NCBI GenBank assembly: GCA_958299035.1
Contig: CATQJL010000223.1
Coordinates: 67,698,371-67,762,370 of the forward strand
From: Cylicocyclus nassatus
Lineage: Eukaryota; Nematoda; Chromadorea; Rhabditida; Strongylidae
Direction: 5' to 3'
DNA length: 64,000 bases
The stretch's first letter is position 1; each line of letters starts with the position of its first letter. Shown one piece after another: positions 34,717 through 45,299 of the stretch. The notes under the pieces are model-generated. The model saw only the letters and a list, made by a program, of their open reading frames with translations, searched no databases and was not told the DNA's origin. The position numbers and the translations under genes were made by a program.

Positions 34717-36834
34717 CAGGGCCCGGCACGAGGTGGGCAAACGGGGTTTTCCAAAACGAATTCCCATTTGATCCCAATAAATTTTACGAATACCCCCTTG
34801 AGCCCAAAAATGACGTTTCGTGCTTGTACGACGAGATTGCCGGCCACACTTCGCCTAAAAGCGCTCAAAAGCGCCCAAATTGCTCAAATTCCTCAAATTA
34901 CTCCTCAGCTGTATCAAAATAGAAAACAGGAAGAAAAATAAGCAAGAAGAATGATTAAGGAATGAGAAAATATCAAAGAAACGCAGTCATAGGAATGAGA
35001 GACGCCGTTCCCGCGCGTATTGATTGACTGGGGCGCGCTTTCTATCTTTTAGGGTGAACGGTAAAAAATGGGACACCTTGAGAATAATTGCAGATTTCTC
35101 AAGGAAGAAAAGTGACTGAACTTTCCAATTTTGATGGATATTAGAATAAATTATTCTCTTTCAGATAGCACCTATATAAGGTCATTTATATAATTGATAA
35201 TTTTTATACTTGCTAAAATGCAAAGTTAGTTACTTCGAGAAATTATGAAGTTTGAGCAGTATCGGCGCAGTAAAACATGTGAGACCACCCAAAGTACCAC
35301 TGCTGGAGTGGGTGATGGGACAGTTACCAAACCCATGACGGCTTGGTGGCTTTAACTCTTGATGTCAGGAGATATGCCCATTAACAGCTTCGAGAACAAA
35401 GATACGCGTTATTCAATTCTTTGCAGGTAAACGCACGATTTCTAAATATCATCTGATAGAGCTTTTTACGCTCTATCCACCCATATGCAGCTTACCACAG
35501 ATTTTATCTATCTTCGGAAAATATAGGGCAAAACATGATTTTTTGGTTTTTTGTTGCGCCAAAAATAGCTATTTTTCAAATTTGTTCGACTTTTTCTCCT
35601 GAAATTGAAAAGAAATCTCACTCATTTAACATATCGTTCGAAAGAGCATGAAGAGCTCTTTCGAATGGTATGTCATTTGCTTCACGACTTTACGGTATAA
35701 CAGCGCAAGATTGAGGATTGCTCAAAAAACCCTGTTCGAGTTCTTCACGGCGCCACATGTAGGGTAGTGGAAGAGGAGCGTTAACGCGTTGTCAGAATAA
35801 TAAGCGAAGGTCGCCCATGTAAGTGACGTTTAAGTTGCCGCTTACTTGCTGTTGCCCGAAACAAAAAATTCCAAAATGTAATGCAAATCAAGCTGTCCCA
35901 TTTTTTACCGTTCACCCTAATAGAAAGCTAGGCTGCTGATGCGATTTTGGGCTCTAACAAGGACAAGAGAAGGAGTTTCGGAACCAAAATTTCACCATGT
36001 AGTAAACTTTAGGTGTACAACAGATTTATGTAAAAAATTTGAAAAAATTATGTGAATTGAGAGTTTTGCCGACCTCAGGTGGGAATTAGGTCGGCAAATG
36101 CCGACCTAATTTGGAAATTAGTTAAGCACGCTCTTCATTCACATAAGTTTTTCATAATATTTCGTACTTTATTACTTAGTCCTATTGCGCATATACACAC
36201 CGAAACTCGCGCGATTTCGTTACCTCTGCGTTGCAAACGAGCCATTTTTCCATTTCTTTAGTAGCGCAAAATTTCCAGAAAAAAGTTTGCCACAACCTTC
36301 AGTCACATAATTTTTCAATGAAACTCCTCAGTCAAGCCCTGCAAGCCCGTGTGCATGTACTTACCAAGTTTCATACCATATCGTTCATCTGCGCGTTCCA
36401 AACGAGCCGTTTGAATTCACATCTTCATTTACCAGTTTTGCGAAATTCTCGGAAAAAATGCTAATTACTCGTTCCGTTCACATAAGTTTTTCATAATTTT
36501 TCATACTATGTTTCCACTAGCCCCTCTCCGTTCGCATACAAAATTTGGTGCCATATCGTTACACATACATTGAGAACTAGTCATGTATGCAGTTACAAAT
36601 AGCATCGCTTGGGCGACGTCGCGCGTGCGGCAATTAACGACGGCGCGGTTTGACGCGCGCGAACTCCAGTGTTCGCCTGTTGAGGCACATAACATGTCAA
36701 GATAACTAGCGAGCATGAACTACCAATTTTTTTCCGGGGCTCCGCCCCGGACTTCGCAAAAACGATTTCCTCTTTGCTTTTTGGCCCCAAAACGATTTCC
36801 AGCTTGTCATTTGCCGACCTCGTGCCGGGCCCTG
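34717..36834. mobile_element. hAT element, 2,118 bp, with nested insertion
   Basis: Terminal inverted repeats CAGGGCCCGGCACGAGGT / ACCTCGTGCCGGGCCCTG (18 bp perfect) and a perfect 8-bp duplication GTCGCTGA at 34709-34716 and 36835-36842. It carries a nested TA element (35051-35918), so the original was about 1.25 kb. No transposase frame was recognised. It shares ends with 10345-11096 and fragments at 21069 and 32720. Confidence 0.9.
35051..35918. mobile_element. Nested TA-flanked MITE in the hAT
   Basis: Ends are AGGGTGAACGGTAAAAAATG and the exact inverted copy CATTTTTTACCGTTCACCCT, a long perfect terminal repeat with TA at each boundary. This fits a Tc1/mariner-type MITE. The near-identical ends suggest it moved more recently than its neighbours. 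Confidence 0.82.
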
Positions 36835-36944
36835 GTCGCTGACGAAAGTGAGATTTTGCGACTTTATGAAGACTGATGATTCTCGTGAATCGTGACCACC
36901 CTATGCGTGGCGGCCGCTTACATCTATGCGTGGCGGTCGCTTAC

Positions 36945-37195
36945 ATTATAGGCACTCGCCATATGTACTTGATCCGCTTAATCCACTTGATCCGCTTGAT
37001 CCGCTTCCTGCAAAACGCGCGCACCTGCAGTTTGTCATTTGACGTCGCGTACAGCGAAATTGCGTAACCATACGAAATTCCTTTTTCCCTACGGGGCGTC
37101 AAATGACAAACGCAGGTGCGCGCGTTTTGCACGAAGCTGATCAAGCGGATCAAGTGGATTAAGCGGATCAAGCGGATCAAGTATGGCGGGTGCCA
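36945..37195. repeat. Inverted minisatellite block
   Basis: A 10-bp unit like TTGATCCGCT is repeated at 36968-37005, followed by CGCGCGCACCTGCAG..TTGTCATTTGACG. The same sequence appears inverted at 37090-37195. The spacer is about 40 bp. Confidence 0.78.
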
Positions 37196-37333
37196 TAGAA
37201 AAACAAGATTTCTGCGCCGATAAAATCAAAGCAAAAAAGCGACTTCTTCGCAAAATGAAACCAAAGAATGAAGAGAGCAAGGAAATAACAAGTACAAAAA
37301 CAAAAAATCTAATGTCTTGCGATAAACACTCAC

Positions 37334-37426
37334 CTTCAATGATGACGTTGAATGTCCTGTCGATATCATTATAAACGGGGAAACGACAGTCATACTTGTC
37401 CGCCTTGTCCTGCGTCACGTTGAACA
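37334..37426 (-). CDS. Candidate immunoglobulin-domain exon
   Basis: A 93-nt exon bounded by TTTTTTAG and GTGAGTG encodes FNVTQDKADKYDCRFP followed by a beta-strand-like DRTFNVIIE end. The DxADxYxC pattern is that of the last strands of an Ig domain in a cell-surface or secreted protein. The phase 1 end is common for Ig exons. No partner exon was found within about 800 bp, and a TTGATCCGC block lies just downstream. The specific protein is not identified. Confidence 0.42.
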
Positions 37427-37429
37427 CTA

Positions 37430-38265
37430 AAAAATAACTTCAAAATTTGAGTTAACGATTCTTTATATATTGGATTGAGGAACAGCAACAAAAAAATCTG
37501 TCTGATGAGAAAATTCGAACCGAGTTCAGGGCTTTTTATACACTAGTCCAGCGAATGCGATCTACTCAAATTATGTAGATTTTATTCATTACAATATAAA
37601 AACCAAAACTTCGGAGCTTACTACGGTATTCTTCTCTTATTCTTCCATTCTTTCTAAAATACGCTCAAAAGTTTCTCTGCAAACAGCGCAACAACAAAAA
37701 AGAAATTTTGTCCCTAATCCACAAATGTCCACACATCTATCTATCTAATCTATCTAATATGTAAATCTAATGAGAATCGTTAACTTAAAAATCTGCAAAT
37801 AGCGGGAAACCGAGGCGGGTCCCGAAGCGCGCGTCTGCTAATCTAGCACCATTAGATAACTTTCACTAGAGTTTTAAGTCATAACAAAAACGGCTAAAAC
37901 TTACAAAACAAAATGATATAAAGAGGTGGGAAAATGAAAAGCTGCCTCAGCACTCAACATTGATCTAAATCCAATTAAACCACCTCTCATGGACACTTTC
38001 ACTCGCTTAGCGTGCAAGGATGAACATAGCGCCCGCTTATCTCAAAAACTGACGCGTTGGTCACTCTACACTCATGACAATGAAAAAAATTAGGTAATCG
38101 AAGATTCGCTCATTTGAAAGCTAACTATAACTGCACTAGGTTGCGTTTCATAAGTTTGAGTCAACATTGATAACATTGGTAACTAATCTAGTCCCATAGC
38201 ATGAAATATGAGAATGCACACAGCTGTAAATTGACTCCGGATCGTCTTATCACAAAAAACATGTG
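37430..38265. other. No further exon recognised
   Basis: AT-rich with short CTAATCTATC repeats near 37740. It could be intron of either neighbour, but no exon was supported. Confidence 0.35.
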
Positions 38266-38269
38266 CCAG

Positions 38270-38664
38270 CTCACATCTGTTCGAAAAGGTCGAGTATAAG
38301 TGCAGGAATGTTCTGCTGCGCTTTGCCTTCACAATGTCCATTGTCGTTTACCATCCCCGTACTACCTGTGATTCCCAATAAAATCAAAAAAAAAATTAGG
38401 ATTGTTGAATAACACTCACACCATCCCAACTTCCTGCAGTCAGCAATGGTTTTTCATTTACAACAGGGCTAAATCGCAATACTTGAACAGTATCATCTGG
38501 CGAGCCTACAACCTATAAATCCATGCAACATAATCTACAAAAATGCCTAATCTCAAGTGATCACTCACAAAAATATCTTCAGAATTCGGATTTGTAGCCG
38601 TATTAGTCGTAGTGCTGCCGAATAATGATGGGTTAGCTGCAAACGTAGAGCTGTAACTCAACAT
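38270..38664 (-). pseudogene. Rae1/NPP-17-like mRNA export factor, 5' fragment
   Basis: Rae1 is a WD40 nuclear-pore-associated mRNA export factor. Exon 38664-38569 starts directly at an ATG after TTTTAG and encodes an N-tail with LFGSTTTNTATNPN. Exon 38512-38420 joins in phase with VGSPDDTVQVLRFSP and TAGSWDG, the first WD40 strands. The third segment (38361 down) begins VVRGW then hits a stop. Shifting frame gives MVNDNGHCEGKAQQNIPA, the expected continuation, and CDKTIR lies a little further on after missing sequence. No later repeats were found. Introns are retained, so this is not a processed copy. A truncated, frameshifted duplicate of a real Rae1 gene is most likely. Confidence 0.65.
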
Positions 38665-38669
38665 CTAAA

Positions 38670-40015
38670 AAGGATGCACTAACCTGTTACACAACGAAAA
38701 AAAAAACAGTTTTGACTCATAATCTACAACGATTCAAAAGTCAAAGATTATGCTATGGAGAAGAGAAACAGAACGTGAATACTAACTTGACCTGCTGACA
38801 TTATTTTAGGACTTGAAAGCAAAAGAACAGCAAAACGCAACATCAAAAATCCATATCTCCGAAAGATGCATCATATCCAGTATTACATAATTCAAGTAGC
38901 ACATATATAGACTAGGTGATATGGTAAGCATACTTCGAACGACGGAGGTTCAGGAATAAAAGAATAAGATTCTTGGCAAGCTGGTGATGCCGAAAATCTG
39001 GTGCTTCCCAAAGCCACCAAAAGCAAATGACTAACCATCCCTTTTGAAAAGGAAAGCACTAGTTGCACTGAAGAGGTTGTAGTACAGAAACAGGGCTTGA
39101 AGGTTTCCTGTCCATTGTTTCTTCTCTACTAACGAGAAAAAGCGGATTCCAAAGACTACTAATGAAACTCTACTCTGCGAAAAGAAACTTCTTTCTAGAC
39201 AGGCGACTATATTATTCTCATCCCTCAGTTTCGAAATCCTCTCGATAAATCGGTTACAAAATTTTGTTCACGATAGCAAAATTTCAACAAAAAACAAAAT
39301 GCTGAACACTTAGCAGAATTTCCTTTATAGAAAAAAGGAGAATGGATGTTCTACAGTACTGATAGACGGAAGAATTCCGAATTGTGATTGATGAAACTGC
39401 ATTAAACTGCGGCATAATAAATGACCTAGTTACCACCTAAGTCAAATATTCAGCGGAAGCAAATGTAACGATAAGAAAAAGGAAGACGGAGTACTGCTGA
39501 AAAAGAGTCAAACTGAGGAGTTGCTTAGAGTTGCCACTCTTCGGGAAATGTTGAAACAACGGGAAAGAGTGACAATAAACAAACAGCAAGCTTATTTAGG
39601 AGAAAGCGCAGGCGTTTTTAACGTTTTGAAGCGTTGTTTGGTACTGTAGGCGGGTCCCAGCACGATTATCAGGTCGTGAACTTGGCGTACTCGAGCTCTA
39701 GTCTCGTGCCATTTTTCTGCGTCTCTCACCATTGCCCACTATCTGAGGAGAAACGTCGAGCTCGTGTACGAGCTCGTGAGATATGTCATATCTAAGATCA
39801 CGAGCTTTAGCTCGAGCTTAGTTAACGAGCTGTTCTTGACGTGATTCGACGAGTGTGTTGAAGGATAGCCGGTGAACTGATCAATGCATTGAGGAATGAA
39901 ACTAAGCTCGAGCTTATCTTGCGACCTCGTACGTTACGACGTAGGGGGGATTACTACAGGTCAAGATGTACAGCGAAACATTTTGCTGTACTGCACAGTC
40001 TGTAGAAAATTACAG
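38670..40015. other. No gene recognised
   Basis: AT-rich until about 39640. A cluster of CGAGCTCGTG/ACGAGCT short inverted motifs at 39680-39915 may be a small MITE, but no borders were fixed. Confidence 0.35.
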
Positions 40016-40570
40016 AGTGTTTTCATTTGTAGCGTCCTACAGTTGCAGCGGTAGAATTTGTCCAAAACTGCGGGATTGTCGGGATTCGCGGGATTGTTGG
40101 GATTCGCGGGATTCGCGGGATTCGCGACTTCACGGGATTTGCGGGATTCGCGGGATTTGCGGGATAAGCGGGATTTAGCTATAACTTCTTTTAAAACAGC
40201 TTTATTTGTAATCTGCGTGAAGATTTGGCTTCAGCTTGGTGAGACGAATCTTTTGATATACAGTATGTCCGTAATTCGTGGTGACGGGGTAGACATACAA
40301 TGATGCCTTGTTGTTTTCTATGTTAAGGCTTTTGTGGACATTTATCACAGCGTTAATCGCGATTAGCAGGTTCTGGAACAAAGTTCTCATTATCGAAAAC
40401 TATCGCGAAAAATTGGGCAGTTTTTATTCACCCTTATTACTCACTATAAGCATTTTATCATTTATCACTGATAATATCACATTTTTGGATCATTTTTGGC
40501 ATATGGTAAGTAAAGTACTGTAGGAAACGCTGAGTGAATTTCTATCGCTCTTTCTCTAATTATAAGTGAT

Positions 40571-41439
40571 CGAATTCGGGCCCTTTGATTTTTTCTCGAT
40601 CTGGGCTCTGAAGTTCGCGGACGGGTTTTGGCCAAAATATTGATGATCATGGATTGGCCGGAAACTTCGCCCCCAGGGGTTTTCGAACTCGCTGATTACG
40701 AAAACAGTGCTATTTGTGCAATAAGTTTTTCTTAGCAGAGTTATACCGGGTGAGCTGTCTCGAAACCAGGGAAGATCCCACTTTTGCCTGCTCTTTTCGC
40801 GTATTTGTTGAACAACTCACCCAGTTGTCTTTATAGCTAAACATTAACAGAAGCCGTGCTATTGATCCTGGTTACTGCAGGCCTCCTTCTGTAAGAACTG
40901 CCCAGTTACGAGCTCACGAAATCATGTTCTCATGAATTATGCACAAAATTTGAAGATCGCCCACTTTGTCCAAATATGGTCCTGGTTGGATGTATAACAC
41001 GCTGTTTGCAAATGATGTTTACTCTGCTCAAGAACTTCTTCTGTAAAAGGCAGATAATCGACGTATACAATATTTGAATTTCAGAAAATATTCTTGAGAA
41101 CGTGATTTCGTGAGCTCGTAACTGGGCAGTTCTTACAGATGGAGGCCTGCAATAACCATGGATCAATAGCACGGCTTCTGTTAATATTTAGCTATAAAGA
41201 CAACTGGGTGAGTTGTTCAACAAATACGCGAAAAGAGCAGGCAAAAGTGGGATCTTGGCTGGTTTCGAGACAGCTCACCCGGTATGACCCTGCTAAAAAA
41301 ACTTATTGCACAAATAGCACTGTTTTCGTAATCAGCGAGTTCGAAATTCCGGCCAATCCATGATCATCAATATTTTGGCCAAAACCCGTCCGCGAACTTC
41401 AGAGCCCAGAACGAGAAAAAATCAAAGGGCCCGAATTCG
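40571..41439. repeat. Nested 869-bp palindrome
   Basis: It starts CGAATTCGGGCCCTTTG and ends with the inverted copy. Arms are about 40571-40935 and 41090-41439. It sits at the inner border of the left arm of the larger foldback, so it looks like a later insertion. Confidence 0.82.
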
Positions 41440-41554
41440 TCGGAAAACTGGCGCATAGAGGTTATTTGACCTGCTGATCACGAAAAACACACCTGCTTTG
41501 CAAATTAGCGCCTTACTGTATGGTTACGGCAGCTAAAATTTTAAAGGCATAGAT

Positions 41555-42060
41555 ATTTCCAAAATTCATCGACCTATCTTTCTCTGTGGAAAAGGGATCC
41601 TCCGCTGTTCGCTAGCGCATAATAATCTACGAAAACAGCTCTACTGGATCGTGTTTACTAGAATCTTCCTTGTGTGTCCTTCGTTGAGTTACACCGCTAC
41701 GAACACCCGTCCTCACACAAAAATCGAGCAAATTGAAAACGGACCGGTAAGGGAGCGTAGTATATCAGAAGGTTCATTTTGACGAGCTGAACATCATGCT
41801 TCCGTCGGATTCCTAGTTTATGCAATCTGAAGAAAGTTATGAACAAAGGACGAAAAAAACGCGGATCGTCAGTTTTTGCGTTTTCTGTCGAAAAATTAGT
41901 GTGGGCACTGTAGTTTGCGCGATTCGCGTAATTCCGCAGAAATCCCGGAATGCTTAAAACTCCCAGAACGCTGCGGACTTTCGCAAAACCTCCGGAATCA
42001 CGACAACAAAGAAAATCTGCACATTTTGTGAGCTATTGTAGATAGCAAAAAATAGAGTAG
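41555..42060. repeat. Diverged unit of the 57-kb repeat family
   Basis: Shares the CCAAAATTCATC..GCGCATAATAATCTACGA..GACGAGCTGAACATCATGC order with the tandem units at 57000-57600. It is followed by CGCGATTCGCGTAATTCC modules and ends near GTGAGCTATTGTAG. Confidence 0.5.
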
Positions 42061-42266
42061 AGCATGGGACAGTTCATAAAAACTTCGGTACGGAGGCAAC
42101 CGCCCATGTACACGCATCGTTCACGGGCGTGTGGACTCTGGTAAAAAGATGCTCAAGCACGCCGTTTGTGCCGTTTCGCACCTTAGACCGATCGCCTTCG
42201 TGAATCTGGGTCTGTATGTCCATACGCAGAAAACAGAATTGTTCAGCTCATCGTTGAAACTCTTCT

Positions 42267-42580
42267 CAGACAATCGCTGGGGCAGGCGGGCACCGGAAAA
42301 ATAGATTGCTGATTTCTCGCACCCGCTCGCGGATTTTTTGCAAAGCAATCAGGACTTTTCGGAAGACCGCTTGCTGAGTCAGCGGAGTTTTGAGAGACCG
42401 CCTGTTGAATTTTTTTCGCTCTTATCTTTTGCAGATATATTGCTGAATCTTTGAGAAATCGAGAACTCAGCAAGCGATCTTCCGAAAAGTCCCGATTGCT
42501 TTCCACAAAATCCGCGAGCGGGGTGCGAGAGATCAGCAATCTATTTTTCGGGTGCCCGCCTGCCCCCGGCGATTGTCTGG
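42267..42580. repeat. GC-rich inverted repeat, arms about 125 bp
   Basis: CAGACAATCGCTGGGGCAGG is mirrored by the right end CCCCCGGCGATTGTCTG. Both arms contain CCGCTCGCGGATTTT and CTTTTCGGAAGA in inverted order. Confidence 0.8.
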
Positions 42581-43730
42581 GTTGTTGACAGGCGACTCGG
42601 TTCATTCACAATTTATAGAGCGGTGGATTTTTCTGAAGAAAGAGCAACGTTTCCAAAGAGACGGTGTCATGCTCATAGCGATCAATCGATTGCTGCAGTG
42701 AGGGATCTATCTACTGCATCGAATGCGCAATTGAATTGAAAAAGCCTGTAGATCAAATACTATAAGAGATGAAGCAATAAAAAATCGCACAGCGTTTTCT
42801 AAACTAGATTTCTTACTGTATGTCAGAAAAGATCCAATTTTGTGATATCATCAGTGATAAACGTTAAAATGGTGATATCAATGACAACGACAGATAAGAA
42901 TGGCTTAAATTCATGCGGTCGATTCCCACGTTCATCTTCCATGTAGGTGCAGAATTTCAGCCCAGGCTTCGGCGTGAAGCGAGTTGAAGCAAAAATGCCA
43001 TTTTAGGTAAGAATTGGCAGCAGTGGCATGTGCCGATGAGAAATCAATCGATTGCTGCAACGAGGGATCTACCAATTGACCGAACAATAGAACTAGGAAA
43101 TCCTGTAGATCACTTATAATGAGAGAAAGAGCGATAGAAATTCACACAGCGTTTCCTACACTACTTTTCTTACCATGTGCCAAAATGATCCAATATGATA
43201 TTATCAGTGATAAATGATAAAATGCTATATCAGTGATAAGGGTAAATAAAAACTGCCCATTTTTTCGCGATAGTTTTAGGTAATGGGAACTTTGTACCGG
43301 AACCTCCTATTCGCGTTTTACACAGAGATAGATGTTCACAAAAGCCTTAACATAGAAAATAACAAGGTATCACCATATGTCACCGTGTCAGTATGAATTA
43401 CGGACTTATTGTATATCAGAAGATTCGTCTCATCAAGCTGAAGCCAAATCTTCACGCAGATTACAAATAAAGCTGTTTTAAAAGAAGTTATAGCTAAATC
43501 CCGCTTATCCCGCAAATCCCGCGAATCCCGCAAATCCCGCGAAGTCGCGAATCCCGCGAATCCCGCAAATCCCGCGAAGTCGCGAATCCCGCGAATCCCG
43601 ACAATCCCGCAGTTTTGGACAAGTTCTACCGCTGCAACTGTACGAGTGCTTATATCATCGGCAATCCATTTGTACGGTTTCGTAGCCTTCAAGTAAAGGT
43701 TGTAACATAAGTCCTTGGACACTTTGGATT

Positions 43731-44665
43731 CTTATGGCGATAAATCGTAAGCTTCGAGTTTCTAATAGGGCTACAGGGTGACATTCGATAGAGCAAAGCA
43801 ACTTGTACTAGATGGTGTGCAAAAGTCCGCACTCGCTTTCTTACACCGTAAGTGTGCATCCGGAATCTGAGTCGTACTGTCTCAAGAATAAGGGAAATTC
43901 ATTTTTTGTTCAAAAATATCCTACAGATACGCAACTTGCTCACACAATTTGCACACTACGTCATACACTCATATATACCGTTGCTGTATTTTTTCCTCAT
44001 TTTAAAGTCAAGAAAACGAAAACCTTTATGCTCATACAAAAACGAAGCTATGTTGTTTCCACTCCTATGATCCTATGATTGTATACAATACCACTCTCAG
44101 AATGTGCAAAATTTCCGGAAATGTCGCGGACTTTCCTGGAATTCCCGGAATTCCGCGACATTCAGAGAAAATTTGCACATTCTGAGAGTGGTATTGTAGC
44201 TGAAAACTCCTAGTAGTATAACCGTAAATTTTCAGCTTCCCATAGGCCTTAGATTCCGACAATTACCAAATTTTGCTTTCATCACGCGGGTATACCATGC
44301 TAAAATCTATATTTCTCGAGAATTAGGGGGTTGTGGAAAGTTGAAAATTTACGGACATACTTCTAAGGACTTGTGGTGAACAGTTACACGAGTGCAAGCA
44401 GCATAGCTTCGTTTTTATATAGACATGCCGTTTTCTCATTTTCTAGAGATGCAATTTGCATGGGCAAGTTGCAGATCTGTAAGATTTGAACAAAGATATG
44501 AATTTCCATTTTTTGAGACATCAGCACGACTCAGATTTCGGATGCAAACTTACCGTGGTAAGGGTGCGAACTTTTTGCACATCATTGGTGGGGCTTACTT
44601 CGCTTTATCAAATGACATTCTGAACCCCTATTAAAACTATGAAGTTTACGATTTATCGCCGTAAG
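43731..44665. mobile_element. Palindromic element with nested MITE
   Basis: Ends CTTATGGCGATAAATCGTAAG and CTTACGATTTATCGCC (inverted). The layout resembles the mariner-derived palindromes at 12.4 and 62.5 kb (TTCGATAGAGCAAAGCAA near the left end) but with different termini. A 113-bp MITE (44085-44197) with ends ACAATACCACTCTCAGAATG sits near the middle. Confidence 0.72.
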
Positions 44666-45068
44666 AGTTGTGAGTGTCTTAAGGCTTATGTTACAATCTG
44701 ATATTTCCTTTCCGCCTGTGTCCTGCCTTTCATCAACTTATGACAAAAGGTCTGCTGCTGTATAAGAATAACATCTTAGTGTACAACAGGTATGAGAGAG
44801 CTGTCAGGATAAAGGTTCATGACGCCTTTACCTGTGTGTAGCGGGTTTACATAGGTCTTACTATGATATTTATTATACAGATATATACAGAAAGTGTAAG
44901 AGGAAAGGGGAGAGGGCACCGGCTCCTGCCGGCGGGCGGAGGTCATGCCAGAGGTTGGCTATCCAGGGCCAACCTCCTTCCTAGGCAGCTGTTGGGGATT
45001 AGCTGCATCCCGACATCTCCATTCCTTCAGAAAGCTCGTCCTCGAGCTTGTTCGGTTGTTGTTTAATG

Positions 45069-45170
45069 TTTTCCGAGTTACTACGTGTGTAGGAAACACA
45101 CGTGTTACGGCGAGATGAGTGTCTTCCGAGTTTCGTGTGTAAAGAGTACACGAGTTACGGCGAGACCATA
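45069..45170. repeat. Two tandem TTCCGAGTT..ACGGCGAGA units
   Basis: Two diverged 50-bp units, each ending CACGWGTTACGGCGAGA. They follow a GC-rich block (44900-45030). The region could be part of an LTR, but no TG..CA borders with a target duplication were found. Confidence 0.4.
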
Positions 45171-45299
45171 GAGAGTTTCGATGTGTATACCATTATCTTC
45201 TGATTGATTGAGTAGAGGAGTTGGATCAGGCGAATTGGATAATCAAACAGCGACTTTCACCTCATCCTAGGGGTTTAGAGTGAGCTTGTCCTCAAGCTA

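Larger units (their letters stand above)
40020..43645. repeat. 3.6-kb composite foldback
   Basis: Left arm about 40020-40568 and right arm about 43110-43645 are inverted copies. Both carry a CGGGATTCG-type minisatellite (40068-40175, inverted at 43500-43610), TTTATTTGTAATCTGCGTG, and TTTATCACTGATAATATCA. The interior holds a nested palindrome (40571-41439), a diverged repeat unit (41555-42060), another inverted repeat (42267-42580), and a direct partial duplication of the right arm (42660-42900 against 43030-43260). No transposase was seen. Confidence 0.8.

Noticed and set aside
10346..34733. GGCACGAG as a cDNA cloning adaptor remnant
   Set aside because: The motif is part of the hAT terminal repeat, present at both ends with target duplications, so it is genomic.
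37089..37427. 112-codon frame with a hydrophobic stretch after the Ig-like exon
   Set aside because: The exon ends at a strong GTGAGT donor; the hydrophobic part is T-rich intron and then minisatellite.
37499..37520. CTGATGAG..GAA sequence as a hammerhead ribozyme
   Set aside because: The second stem cannot form with a workable loop and the required GAAA is absent.
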